Program-made: the position numbers and the translations under genes
Notes under the pieces: model-generated
The model's database searches: none
Seen by the model: the letters and a program-made list of their open reading frames with translations, nothing else
Told to the model about the DNA's origin: nothing
Assembly (NCBI GenBank): GCA_023231475.1
Contig: JALJEE010003057.1
Coordinates: forward strand, 62,001 to 126,000
Source of the DNA: Seison nebaliae
Taxonomy: Eukaryota; Rotifera; Pararotatoria; Seisonacea; Seisonidae
Length of the DNA: 64,000 nucleotides
Direction: 5' to 3'
Shown: piece by piece, positions 50,492 through 61,448 of the stretch
Position numbering within the stretch: the first letter of the stretch is position 1
How the letters are laid out: every line of letters begins with the position of its first letter

Positions 50492-52312
50492 ATGTATCCA
50501 AGACATCCAAGTATGAACGCTGGAGAGATAGTTAGGAATCAACTTGAAACTCCACCCTCAATTAAGAACACATTCGGTATATGTAGATCAATTTCGCTTC
50601 TGCAAATTGTAATGTTTACTCCGTCATTAATGAAAATAGTGATAGATAATAATATGTGTTCGCCCGATGTATGTAATATATTAAGTAAGGTAAATTCGAC
50701 TGAAAGTCACGATCTGTGCATGTTTCCTAAACATACTCCATATGCATATTTGAGACATGAAATTTTGGTTTTATGTGGATGTCACACAGTACAACCAGAG
50801 GAAATAGAAAGAAAATTTAAATTTTCTTATGGTTCTGTATGTCCAAACTTAGGAATTAGTGACATCAGTTTTTCTCTACATAATTTCTTTCGATTGTTAT
50901 CTTTCGAGTACGAAGTTCATAGTGATAGAACAAAAAATGAAGAAACGATATCATTGAACAGAAACAGAATATTGGAAGTAAACAAGAAAAACTTTGATTT
51001 TGAAAAATTACATCCAAAATCACCGAATTTTCTTGACTATGCTACCTCAAACAGCCGCATGGAAGATCATGTCCTAAATACGGTCCAAAAATCGGCAATA
51101 AACACATTAGGATTGATACTCAATTATCTTTTTTTCGGTCCAGATAATGTAGAAGATGGAGAAACGATCGGTATAATAGTTGAAAAAGAATCACATCCAA
51201 TAATGGTGAGAGGACCTGATTTTGAGATTTCTTCTGGGATTTTCTCAAATTTCTTTGCATATTATATTCCAATTAATTTCATGTTCATAAGTATCAATAC
51301 CACGGAAAAAGATGAAAAATTTTATGTTTTCAATAAAACAATAGTTGAATATATGGATTCAATGAAAATGCGTTCATTTAATGACCGATTCCGAGGATTT
51401 TCCGCGAACATGGAATATCATTTAGAGACGTTGCTCAATGATTATGATCTACCTAAAATTGTGGGAATATCAGAATCATTTGTCGGATATACATTTTCTG
51501 TGCAATTATCTCACTCCGTAATTTGTAGTTTATATAATATATTTAAAAAGTTTTACGATGCACCCGAAGAAATAACTACTATTTCAAATAAAAATGGCCC
51601 AACATTAACTAATGAAAGACTTGATCAAATTATTATGCAAAACTGGAATGGTGTCATTACTGTTAGTGGTTATCGACCGCAATTACCAGATGATTTTTGG
51701 GATAGAGAAATTCCGCGTAACCAGGACCTGTTTCATGGTTATTACCCATCGAATTACCCAAATAACTATACACCTTACGCATTTGAAATTGCTTCAGAGG
51801 GTTGGGTGTTTAAACTGGATGGTCCGATGGAAATTAATGCAATATTTCCAGAAAACTTCTTTGTTTGGCGTCAACGTCGTATAGATGAACTGTTAGAAAA
51901 AGCCAGAAAATTTCGAGCACAACCTTTATCCGATCACGATAATAATTTAATCGAAAATCGAATAAGGGAATTTATTACTCCCATTGTTCACAGAGAAACA
52001 TTAGCCCTAGTTTATATGTATAGTATTAACGAAGAAAGTGGTTTGGTGGAAATGACACCAGAGCAATTTGTTACACTTGATTTTATTCAAATTGGGCGCC
52101 ATGCACTTGCTATTATTAAATCTTTTTCTGATGAAACTTGGTATGTGATTGATAATGATCTAGTTGTCAAAATACAAGACTTGAAATCTTTCATTGAGAC
52201 ACCTGATTTTTTCATTCAAACTACGTTTTGGTATCGAGAAAATTCTTACGAAAATGACATTAATGAATTAAGGCCTTTGGTTAAACCAATACTGAAGAAG
52301 CACTATCTGTAA
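50492..52312 (+). CDS. Intronless divergent ubiquitin-specific-protease-like protein (putative C19 peptidase)
   Basis: One uninterrupted frame of 606 residues starts at an ATG. It has no strong family match. Two ends resemble the USP active site. Residues 24-45 read IKNTFGICRSISLLQIVMF, which lines up with the USP Cys box (GNTCYxNSxLQ) with Cys31, Ser35 and Gln38 in place. Residues 535-556 read GRHALAIIKS…WYVIDNDLV, which lines up with the His box (GHYxAYV…WYxFDDxxV), giving His537 and an Asp near 551. A helical stretch near residue 125 (DISFSLHNFFRLLSFE) could replace the QQDAHEF box. The middle 350 residues are unrecognised, with no signal peptide or membrane helix. Lack of introns, unlike most other long genes here, fits retroposition or acquisition, but neither is proven. 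The gene itself is convincing; the USP link is a hypothesis. Confidence 0.7.
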   Translation: MYPRHPSMNAGEIVRNQLETPPSIKNTFGICRSISLLQIVMFTPSLMKIVIDNNMCSPDVCNILSKVNSTESHDLCMFPKHTPYAYLRHEILVLCGCHTVQPEEIERKFKFSYGSVCPNLGISDISFSLHNFFRLLSFEYEVHSDRTKNEETISLNRNRILEVNKKNFDFEKLHPKSPNFLDYATSNSRMEDHVLNTVQKSAINTLGLILNYLFFGPDNVEDGETIGIIVEKESHPIMVRGPDFEISSGIFSNFFAYYIPINFMFISINTTEKDEKFYVFNKTIVEYMDSMKMRSFNDRFRGFSANMEYHLETLLNDYDLPKIVGISESFVGYTFSVQLSHSVICSLYNIFKKFYDAPEEITTISNKNGPTLTNERLDQIIMQNWNGVITVSGYRPQLPDDFWDREIPRNQDLFHGYYPSNYPNNYTPYAFEIASEGWVFKLDGPMEINAIFPENFFVWRQRRIDELLEKARKFRAQPLSDHDNNLIENRIREFITPIVHRETLALVYMYSINEESGLVEMTPEQFVTLDFIQIGRHALAIIKSFSDETWYVIDNDLVVKIQDLKSFIETPDFFIQTTFWYRENSYENDINELRPLVKPILKKHYL

Positions 52313-53220
52313 AAAGGAAGAATATTACAAGTTCGTGGAAGTCGGTTTCAATAGTAATGTAGAAGAATAGAATTTCACCGAACAATTTTCGATAACAAAT
52401 ATTGAACCATCTTATCAGTTTCTTCATTAATAGAAATAAAGGTTTTTTTCGAATAACCGAAATTATAATATCATTTCACGATGATCAGTCGTTCTCCAAT
52501 AAAAAAAATGAATTTGATTTGATATCTAACATGTGATTCACATTATTAACAGTTCCAACTTAATCGCATAACATTATCAACACATTAATAAACTATTATG
52601 CAGATATCGACCTTACTTATTGATTAAATTAAGCAGTCTACAAAGGTGCAATGTAAAAGTTACTTGAAGTTACATGCTTAAGGACAACATTGATTAGACT
52701 ATGCATCAACTTAAAAATCAACATTACCCATTGTCAATTGTTGTGTGATTGGGAATATCATATCTTTATACGAATATTTGATGGATAAATATGTTGTAAT
52801 AGATATTATTGATTAATCAAACACTCTTAATTTTTTAATCTGATTTTAATCATATACATTCAATTTAGGCAAATTGAAATAGTCAATTTCTCAAATTTAT
52901 TATAAGTTTTTTCGGATCATCTTAATATTTATTTTATTATTCTTCACTTCCATCTTGCTATACTGTTTTTGTTTCTACTACATGTTCAATTGGTAGTAGT
53001 CTATAGACTTCACGAACATATAAATAAATAATAATAAACGAAATTAAATTCATCTATTAATCTGATTCTTATCCAATAAACTCTAGCGATCGAAAAGGAC
53101 AATTATTCGTCTCCCACAAAATAATTATTTGTCTAATATTTGTCCACCTAACTATAGTTTTTGTGCTGTTATAACAACACAAATAATAATCTGCGAAACA
53201 TTGGATACTAAAATTATATC

Positions 53221-53264
53221 ACACGGGGTGACATATATGCCACCCCGTGTAATCATATATGATT
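53221..53264. repeat. GC-rich 30-bp palindrome followed by a 14-bp perfect palindrome
   Basis: ACACGGGGTG…CACCCCGTGT (53221-53250) is self-complementary apart from one A/C pair, with core CATATATG. It is followed at once by AATCATATATGATT (53251-53264), a perfect palindrome. The first is strikingly GC-rich for this genome. Confidence 0.75.
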
Positions 53265-53269
53265 CTTTA

Positions 53270-53395
53270 CATGGGTAGCGCAGTGGTCAATACACGTTCC
53301 CAAGGTCACAACGATTGAGATAGACGTCTCACGAAAGATAGGGTTCTCCTATCACTGACCGTAAGGAAGGAGATCGCTCAAACAATACTCAATTG
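53270..53395 (+). mobile_element. Possible tRNA-derived SINE fragment
   Basis: TAGCGCAGTGG at 53276-53286 fits the Pol III A-box consensus of tRNAs (TRGYNNARNNG). About 35 bp downstream, ACGATTGAGAT is a weak B-box-like match. No complete cloverleaf can be drawn, so it is not a functional tRNA gene. A decayed tRNA-derived SINE head is the best reading, supported only by these short motifs. Confidence 0.3.
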
Positions 53396-54737
53396 CCTAG
53401 ATTGGGATTTCAAAAAAAATTAACATCTTTTATAGCATTTTATGGAGGTTTTTTTTATAATCAATAGAACTTTTGAAACTAACAAAAAATAGCAATTTCC
53501 TCTCTTACAAATAGATAATTCTTAACCACCCACTTAAAGAAACTTGCTAAATATTTTAAGATAAGCTTACAGAATATTGCAAAGGTTGTTTTTGCTGGAA
53601 ATAAGTTCAACAATCAGAAATCGGATAAACTAAATTTTTTTCAATTACATTTTACAACTGTAACAAGAGTACTCACAATTAACGATTATAAGAATGGATT
53701 TGTATTCTTTGTTAATGAACTTTTCAATCATTTCTTGTTCATAATTTTTTGAATATTTATAATTTATACAACGAGTTAACAACTAAAAATTTTTCTTTTA
53801 GTTCCAATCTATTGCTATGTTCTTATCCGAATCATCTAATAATTATTATGTTCCTTTATTAACAAGATTATAAGAACTGAACAATTTTTGTTCGTACGTA
53901 AAAATAGTAATTCATGAACAAAGACTTATTCAATCGGAATTATATAGATGTAAATTTATATGTAATTTTGACGACTAACGTAACGCGCTAATATGCGAAT
54001 CTAATTGTTAATGATTTGTGGAAGTAAAGAAAAATTCCGTTTTTAAGTGGGGAGGACATTGTTAACTAAATTATTTCGTTAGTAAATATTATGAAAAATA
54101 ATATATGTGAAGAAAGCGTTGCTAAAGTACGAACGGATAGAGACGTCTTGGATACGATAATAGATTTGTTCGAATTTCATGAAAATGAAACTTCCTTTCC
54201 AACATTCTTGTATATTATTGTTGATTAATGGAAGAGTATAGTTATAGAATTATACTGTTTGATGTAGATGGAGGTAGTTGCAGAAGGTTGACGCATCTCG
54301 CATATAATTAAACAATGAATCCATTGAACGTTAGAAATAGAAATATTTGGTTATACTTTATTATTAATATTATGACAATTTACTTCGACGCCATAAGCAT
54401 GGAAGTTATGTGATTGCAACTGAAAAATAATATAAAGAATTCAATTCTTAATGGAATATAGGAATATCTTCTCTTTTTTCGTTGCTCTAATCTCGTATGT
54501 ATGGTGAAGTTTAACGTTGATTCATAACGACAAAAATTTCTCTCATCTATTATGTTGAAAGGAAGTTTTTCCCTCTCGATATTAATTATGGAGAATTATA
54601 ATAGTCGAAGAACTCGAACATAATGTAGGGAAGAAAAAATAGGGATTTTGAACGACACTTCTAAGAAATTTTTTCTAGTTGCTTTCAAGTTGTAAACTCT
54701 CCGCATCTCAAAATTTATTGTGAACAGGCTAAAATTG

Positions 54738-55883
54738 ATGGATCAAATGTCTGCTTGTTTGTCCGACCATTATTATGCAGACGATCAATATTACTATAAT
54801 CCTCAATTACAAGAACAACTTCATTATTCGCAACAGCAACTTATTAGCCAAACATATTCGAACGAACAACTTATAAATGATTCGAATTCATCCAAACTTT
54901 CTAACACTCAAAATACGTCAAATCTTCTTTTCCCAACTAATATTTCCAATTTAAATACAACCATTACGACTAATGCCAATAACAATATTAACAGTAATGG
55001 AAATATTAGTCTAAATAATTTCTTATGTCCCCAACAATGTCAATTAAACGGGAATTTCAATTGTTTCTTCAATAAGAAAGAACCGAAACGCTTAAGGATT
55101 CCCGATGACAAGAAACAGAAACGAGCAAGAATTCTTTTCAGTGAGGATCAAGTGAAATATTTGGAGGAGTTGTTCAATCATCAAAAATATCTGGAACCGG
55201 ACGACAGGAAACAAGTAGCGAATAAAATCGGATTATCACCACAACAAGTGAAAATCTGGTTTCAGAACCATCGTTATAAGAACAATAAACAGGAGAAAGA
55301 AATCAAGAAGAATGGTGAAATAAAAATTAAACATAAAAGTTATCGATCTGCTCACAAATTTCCTCGTCATCAAAAAAAGGAATTAAGTAAATCTCAAACG
55401 AGTATCATAAATGAAAACTCTTCGACATATTCATCATCTTCCGTTAATTCGTCGACTGATAAACAGAAAAGTAGTATGTTCTCATTCCCCAGCAATAACA
55501 CTTCACTAATTCCAACTAATTCTAATTCAGTCACAAATATTAATCCAACCATCTTGACAACCAATCCCACCTTAACTTCTAATCAATTAAATTCAAATTC
55601 AGCATTACTTAATACCGTTTCTTATATGCCTAACGTTCAGTTTGATTTAATGACAAACTGGATTCAGCAACATTATTTACAAACGCTGTCCAACACCGAC
55701 AATAACGGAAATGCTCAAGAGAAAGAAATTATAAACAACACTCAACAACCAAATCAAATTTACTCATCAACTACTGAAGGAGAAAACGGACAAATATTCT
55801 CAAACATTCCACATGAAATCATTGACGAGAATTACACCAACAATTTACCATCCAACTATTTATTGTCTACTAATTTTGTTTAA
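54738..55883 (+). CDS. NK-type homeobox transcription factor
   Basis: The frame encodes 381 residues from ATG 54738. A complete, intron-free homeodomain lies near 55114-55293: QKRARILFSEDQ at its start, then LSPQQVKIWFQNHRYKNN in helix 3. Arg5, Phe8, Leu16, Trp48, Phe49, Asn51 and Arg53 are all present. Tyr54 (QNHRYK) is the hallmark of NK-2 class proteins, which prefer CAAGTG-type sites. The rest of the homeodomain is divergent (YLEELFNHQKYLEPDDRKQ), so I do not assign an orthologue such as vnd, scarecrow, tinman or bagpipe. A basic region follows; both flanks are Asn/Ser/Gln-rich. No TN or NK2-specific domain is seen. An acceptor-like AG just upstream leaves room for a 5' exon. Confidence 0.88.
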   Translation: MDQMSACLSDHYYADDQYYYNPQLQEQLHYSQQQLISQTYSNEQLINDSNSSKLSNTQNTSNLLFPTNISNLNTTITTNANNNINSNGNISLNNFLCPQQCQLNGNFNCFFNKKEPKRLRIPDDKKQKRARILFSEDQVKYLEELFNHQKYLEPDDRKQVANKIGLSPQQVKIWFQNHRYKNNKQEKEIKKNGEIKIKHKSYRSAHKFPRHQKKELSKSQTSIINENSSTYSSSSVNSSTDKQKSSMFSFPSNNTSLIPTNSNSVTNINPTILTTNPTLTSNQLNSNSALLNTVSYMPNVQFDLMTNWIQQHYLQTLSNTDNNGNAQEKEIINNTQQPNQIYSSTTEGENGQIFSNIPHEIIDENYTNNLPSNYLLSTNFV

Positions 55884-57374
55884 AGTTTTTATTTATTCCC
55901 CTCGTACAATTCTTTCAAGTATATTTCAAGAAAAAAATAAAATTAATTTAAATAAATTTAAACTTCTTAAATTGATTAAGATGATAATATTCCATCAATA
56001 ATTATTCAATTTATCACTAAATTTATCGTAATTATTAAATTATGGAATGATACTACAGTATAAATGTAATTTAAAGAAGACTAACAAGTTGTTGAGATAA
56101 GAAAAATGAAAAATTATGAAGCCAACTATTCTAATGTGGTTATGTAATAATTCATTAAAATAATTAGTAATAAAGATAATTAATCTTACTTATAAAAATG
56201 AAGCATCTATAAAAAATATTTGATGCATAACCAAATGGAAGCTAAATTTTCAAATGTCCCACTTGGCAAACATCGAGAAGAGGGAGGATTAATTCGGAAA
56301 TTCAAATTGGATGTCGCATGTTACAAGAGAATATTGACTAGCCTAACGATGTAAAAGAATTGAATGAAATGTGTAACGTGTGATTTGCATTGAGGAGAGA
56401 TGTAGGTGAAGAATATATATAGGGAGTAGGAAATTAAAGGAATTTCCATTTGATATTGAGAAGAGAATGGAGATTATATGAAATTATTTCATTTCCATTT
56501 ACAACGACTTCTCTTTTATGACATGGCGAGACATGTGGAACAGTTGAATAAGCTTCGTCTTTTTGTCTCAATTTCCTTCCATATATCAGCTCATAAATTC
56601 TCCTTTTTCAATTCAACTACCTTCACTGATATATGCGATCGTTCTACATATGTTTGTCGATAGTTGTGAAACGATCTACGAATCTTTACACAATCTCCTC
56701 CTTCCCCAACAATCTTTCAAATTTTCTTCAATTTCTGTTTATGGAGGAACGACAAACAATTACATGGATGAGATTGAACATCCAATCTATATCATCTCTT
56801 CTCGGATGTATTCTATTTGTGAACGACGTATAAATAATGAATTGTGTAATTTGAATGAGAGAGTGCTCGTTGGAATTAGTAATTTAAAGATTAATAGATT
56901 AATCGACATGTAAAAAGAAAACACAAATTAATCGTCCATTATTTGGTTGTTGTTGGTGACTATTTATGTATCTTTTTGAGAGATATATTCTAATTTTTCT
57001 TTTTTTAATAAAAAAATTGTTTTAAGTAGATTTTATTCTTTGATAATTATCAAACGTTTAAAAGAAGAAACATGGAATGAAAGAGAATTGAGAGAGAAAT
57101 TAATTGAGAATATTGAAATAATTTGTTAGAAGATATTAATTGGCTTATTGTTCCCAACAAGAAAAATTTGCCTTAATTCCATTAATTCCAAACGTTATTC
57201 ATTCAACAATAACAAGAAGATAACTTGATTGATTTGGTGAATTATTAAATTGCTCAATTTCTTTTTTATTAAGACGAATATTGGGAGTGGAAAGTGAGAG
57301 AAAGAAGAATTAAATCTTGATAAATTTTAAATTCAAATTTCTCCAATATCAATTGAAGAAGAAGAAGAAAAAGA
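55884..57374. other. Intergenic between homeobox and YTHDF genes
   Basis: AT-rich sequence. Overlapping open frames of 60-116 codons around 56478-56913 conflict with each other and carry no motif, so I treat them as chance. The purine-rich stretch before 57375 is probably YTHDF 5' UTR. Confidence 0.5.
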
Positions 57375-59693
57375 ATGAATGAAAATAATAAGAAGAATGG
57401 TCGAAAATCTGAATCGTCTGGTGCTAATTCGACGATTGTGACGAACGGTGGTGTGGAACATCAACCACAAATGAATATTCATCCAAATATGATGGGCCAA
57501 TTATCTGGCAATTATCCATATGGCGCACACAATACATTCATGTCTCAAGCGTTCAATCAACCACATGCCAATCCATATGATGGTTATACGATGATGTCAA
57601 TGCAAGGACAACCGAGTGTGACAGGTGGAAATGACGGATTAGTAATGCATCATCAACAACCTCATAGTCTTGGAATGACTCATCAACCAGGACAGACAGC
57701 ACATCATCATCCGTTATTGATGCAATCACGAACATCATTTCCTGATCCGGGAAATGCAGCGATGATGAATCCCGATGTCATGTCTGAGATATATATGGGA
57801 AATTATTTCGGTTATGCGATGAATGACGAATCGAGAAGATTAAATCCTGTTGCCACAACAACCAATCAACAACATCAGCAACCGCAACAAAATGAGAATC
57901 AGAATCAACATGTATCACTCCAATTCACTCCGACGGGACCATTAAATTCGATGAATTTATATTCGAATTTTCCACCTCATCAAAATGCTATGATGGATGG
58001 AAAAGATTTAAATAATAATCCGCCCATGTTCAACAATGAGGGACAGCAACATGATTTGTTTCAATTCGTACCGAATTATGGTCGAAATGAAATTTATATG
58101 AACGATAATAATAAACTCGTTCCATCAATGAATCCGGTCGGGAATGATAGTGGCGATTTAAAGAAAACGAAAAATTATCAATCTTCTGGTAATAATACCG
58201 TTTCGAATAATAATAATCGATCATCAACAACTAGTGAAACGAATAATGATACTTCTCTCTCGATTCCTCATCAATCAATGATTTTAAATCAATTACCAAT
58301 TCAACTTAATCATCATCAACCACCACCACACATACCACCACATCAATTTCAACAACAACCACATATACCACAACAACAACAGAATTTTAAGAAACCACAT
58401 CGTTCCACTTACAAGAACAATAAAGATTACAATAATAACAACAATACGAACTTTTCGTCTCATGCGAATAATCGACATCATAATCATCCGCCACCACAAT
58501 CTTCCTCTGCAGCCACCACAACAGTGTTCCAACAATCATTTCCCGGTCAACGTAACACGCAGAATTTTCATTGCGGAATGGAGAAAGGTCCAAATTCTAA
58601 TTCACCGACCATCATTTCGGAGACACATGAACCTAATCAAAATATGGATTTAGTACCGGAAATTTTACGATTGGAAGCTCAAATCCGTCAGAATAATCCA
58701 CTGGCCGATTTCCAGAGTTTAGACATACGATCTGATGGTGCACGTTTCTTTATGATTCGTAGTCGAAGTGAATTTAATGTTTTGAGTGCTTTGGTGAAAG
58801 GTGTTTGGTGTTCTACGGGAAAAGGAAATGCGAAATTGAATGAAACATTTGAAGAGAGAAGTGGCAAAGGACCAGTATATCTTTTCTATTCTCTCAGTAA
58901 TAATTGTGCGGCGCATTTCAATGCTTTTGGTGAAATGAAATCATTAGTCGATCCTAAACGATCCAGTAATGAATGGGAAACGATGAATCCCAGTACAAAA
59001 TTTACAGGATTATGTGACATTAAATGGTTATTTGTTGGTGATGTTCCATTCTCGTCTATGCCAAATGATGAGGCAACATTGTCGAAAATGAGAGATACTG
59101 ATCCAATTCCTCCTGCAACTGCTCAACAAATTCTCAATGTTTTCAAACAAGTTCACGAACAACCGAATATGACATCATTATTTGGACGATTAGAATTTTA
59201 TTTGACGATGAAAAAGAAGATGGCGAATAGACATGAGAATGACAATAATCATGCCAATCACGGTTTCCGTCCGAAAGAATATATCCGGAAGCAAAATCGT
59301 CCGAATATGAGATCAAAATATAGAGGACCGGGTGAAGATACGAGATCGAACGTTCTCCTTAGCGATTATGTGGATTTCCAAAAAATCAAACATGATAAAA
59401 GAATATCTCACAAATACAATTCACAAATGAGTGAGAAGAATCGAAAGAATACTTTAGAATCGTCGGAAGGAGAAGAGAAAGTCAATAATGAATTGAAAGA
59501 TAACGATGCGATCAATATTGTGGAGGAGAGATCGACAGAAAGTTTATCCGATAAACAACAATCACCAGATTATGTTGTAGTGAAAGAGAGTGATATACCT
59601 TCTACTTGCGATAAAATAACGAATGATGATGAAGAGAAATCGGATGATATCTGTGACGAATTGATGGAAGGGATGGATAAGATAAAAGTCTAA
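57375..59693 (+). CDS. YTH-domain m6A reader, YTHDF family
   Basis: One exon encodes 772 residues. A low-complexity N-terminal region rich in Gln, Asn, His, Met and Pro (residues 1-430) precedes a YTH domain at about residues 456-602. The domain shows ARFFMIRSRSEFNVL, GVWCSTGKGNAKL, GKGPVYLFYSL, GEMKSLVD, IKWLFVGDVP and a terminal TSLFG. The aromatic cage that grips N6-methyladenosine keeps the first Trp (WCST) and the second (NEW). The third, normally Trp in YTHDF proteins, falls in STKFTG and appears to be Phe. YTHDF proteins are cytoplasmic and direct m6A mRNAs to decay or condensates. The acidic C-terminal tail (about 100 residues) is longer than in vertebrates. A single copy with an intact frame suggests a functional gene. 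Confidence 0.93.
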   Translation: MNENNKKNGRKSESSGANSTIVTNGGVEHQPQMNIHPNMMGQLSGNYPYGAHNTFMSQAFNQPHANPYDGYTMMSMQGQPSVTGGNDGLVMHHQQPHSLGMTHQPGQTAHHHPLLMQSRTSFPDPGNAAMMNPDVMSEIYMGNYFGYAMNDESRRLNPVATTTNQQHQQPQQNENQNQHVSLQFTPTGPLNSMNLYSNFPPHQNAMMDGKDLNNNPPMFNNEGQQHDLFQFVPNYGRNEIYMNDNNKLVPSMNPVGNDSGDLKKTKNYQSSGNNTVSNNNNRSSTTSETNNDTSLSIPHQSMILNQLPIQLNHHQPPPHIPPHQFQQQPHIPQQQQNFKKPHRSTYKNNKDYNNNNNTNFSSHANNRHHNHPPPQSSSAATTTVFQQSFPGQRNTQNFHCGMEKGPNSNSPTIISETHEPNQNMDLVPEILRLEAQIRQNNPLADFQSLDIRSDGARFFMIRSRSEFNVLSALVKGVWCSTGKGNAKLNETFEERSGKGPVYLFYSLSNNCAAHFNAFGEMKSLVDPKRSSNEWETMNPSTKFTGLCDIKWLFVGDVPFSSMPNDEATLSKMRDTDPIPPATAQQILNVFKQVHEQPNMTSLFGRLEFYLTMKKKMANRHENDNNHANHGFRPKEYIRKQNRPNMRSKYRGPGEDTRSNVLLSDYVDFQKIKHDKRISHKYNSQMSEKNRKNTLESSEGEEKVNNELKDNDAINIVEERSTESLSDKQQSPDYVVVKESDIPSTCDKITNDDEEKSDDICDELMEGMDKIKV

Positions 59694-59805
59694 TAATTAG
59701 TCTAAGCATCTAAATTCCATCCAAAAAATTCTAAACTCATTCTTCGCAACTACATTCATTCAATCATCATCATCATCGTCATGAAAAACTCATTCTTGAA
59801 AGAAG

Positions 59806-59811
59806 AATAAA
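59806..59811 (+). terminator. Poly(A) signal AATAAA for YTHDF gene
   Basis: AATAAA lies about 115 bp after the stop codon, in a purine-rich context suitable for 3' end formation. Confidence 0.4.
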
Positions 59812-60151
59812 GATCGAAAATAACAATCTGATATCATCGTCGTTTTAATAATAATAATCACCATCATTAACATTAAGTCATCGATCGATAATTCACTTAA
59901 AAGATTCAATCAAAATCATCAAATATTCAATTAAAGAAATTCATCAACAACATCTTCTCATATCGTCAACAACAACAACAACACAATAACAATAACTTAA
60001 TTGACAGCAATACAATTGTATAATTTCGATTAAGAGAATTTCGTTTTCTTTCTTTGACCATTTCAGCGACCTTATCCACACAATTCATCGTTATCATCAT
60101 CGTTATATTGTTTACAGCAATTTAATATAAATAGTTGAATGTTTTTTTGGT

Positions 60152-60196
60152 TAATCATCATCATCATCATCATCATTATCATTATTATTATCATCC
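60152..60196. repeat. ATC/ATT trinucleotide run
   Basis: A run of ATC units changing into ATT units in non-coding sequence downstream of YTHDF; similar shorter runs occur at 59764-59780 and 60288-60305. Confidence 0.85.
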
Positions 60197-61448
60197 TAAA
60201 ACAAAAACAAGTATAGTTGATATTATATCGTTTATTTGGTAAAGTATTTTTTCCTTTTTTTTTGATATGCTTATCATCTTCAACACAACAACAACAACAA
60301 CATCAACATCATAATATTATTTTTCTTATAATCATATCATTTCGATCTATCAATTAAAGAAGTTCCGGAAGCAAAGACTTTCATCCGTTTAAAATAGCAC
60401 AATTAATGAAGGAAATTGTGGAATGAGAAAACTCTATCAAAATAATCAATATTCCGAATCAATCCTCTACTCGACACGAAACTTATTGTTCTTATTACGA
60501 TAAGAAGAAGAAGAACTACTCCTCTCTCCTCTTCCTTTATTTTCTCTTCCTACACGTCTCTCTTTATCTTTTTAATAAATTTCTATTACAAATCGCGCTA
60601 TTATTATTATCACTTCAATTTGATGCTCGAAATTGAGAACTGTTTCCTCATTATTAAAATATTATCTATTTCATCTTTCGATTCGGTGTCCGATTGATGA
60701 GAACAGTCTCTCTTCAGTTTTATTTCTCCATTTCTCTAAATTTTTCGCTTTTTCTTTCTCTCCTTTCTCAACCTCCTATTCCTCCTCTTCATCCTTTCCT
60801 CCTAATTTATCTATCTATCCAAGCACTCTATCCCCCAATAACATTTATATCATGAATAACATTTCGAAAGTAGTTGATCATCCGGTGTTATGCACTATTC
60901 TCACCATCCCTTATAAGTCAATTTGCCCAAGATAAACTACAGTTTCGTTTTATTCCGAACACAATCGTACTGGCAATCATCATTTCTATGTTATTCTGAT
61001 TTATATGACTCATTTCTCCTCCTCTTTCTTATTTCACTATTATTATTATTTCTTTCAAATAAATTTAATTTTCTTTTATTCTTAATAAAGAAATTTATCG
61101 TATTCTTCCTTCCCATTATCATTCATCTTTTCCATTCATTCCAACAATTATTTCTTTTCCTATTTACTAAAATTTCCTAAAGTTAGAACGTTACGTTAGA
61201 AACAGAAATACTTCGAATTCAGTACGAAAAGCGACAAATAAGTCGTTTTTTTCTTATAAGCCAAATTCATAAGGTTTTTTCGAAAATTTTTAATTGATTT
61301 CAATCTTAAATTTTAATTTAATGATTTAGATGAAATGAAAGTAAGCTTTAATAAAAATAAATTTTGAAAATAATTCACAAATCGGAAAATTTGTGAATTT
61401 TGTGAATAATTTGAGAATTTTTGAAGAAAAAAAGTTTTGAATTCAAAA

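Larger units (their letters stand above)
52313..54737. other. 2.4-kb intergenic region before the homeobox gene
   Basis: AT-rich sequence with a palindrome and a tRNA-like promoter segment near 53.2-53.4 kb and no coding frame of note. A possible acceptor (GTGAACAG) at 54719-54726 suggests the homeobox gene may have a 5' exon in this region. Confidence 0.5.
59694..61448. other. 3' flank of YTHDF and upstream region of SMU1
   Basis: Low-complexity sequence rich in CAT/TTA/CAA trinucleotides. Two short open frames (around 60.6-61.2 kb) are T-rich and unsupported. It contains poly(A) signal candidates and no RNA gene that I can see. Confidence 0.55.

Noticed and set aside
56478-56913. Three overlapping frames (60-116 codons) upstream of YTHDF
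   Set aside because: Mutually exclusive frames with no motif in a low-complexity region.
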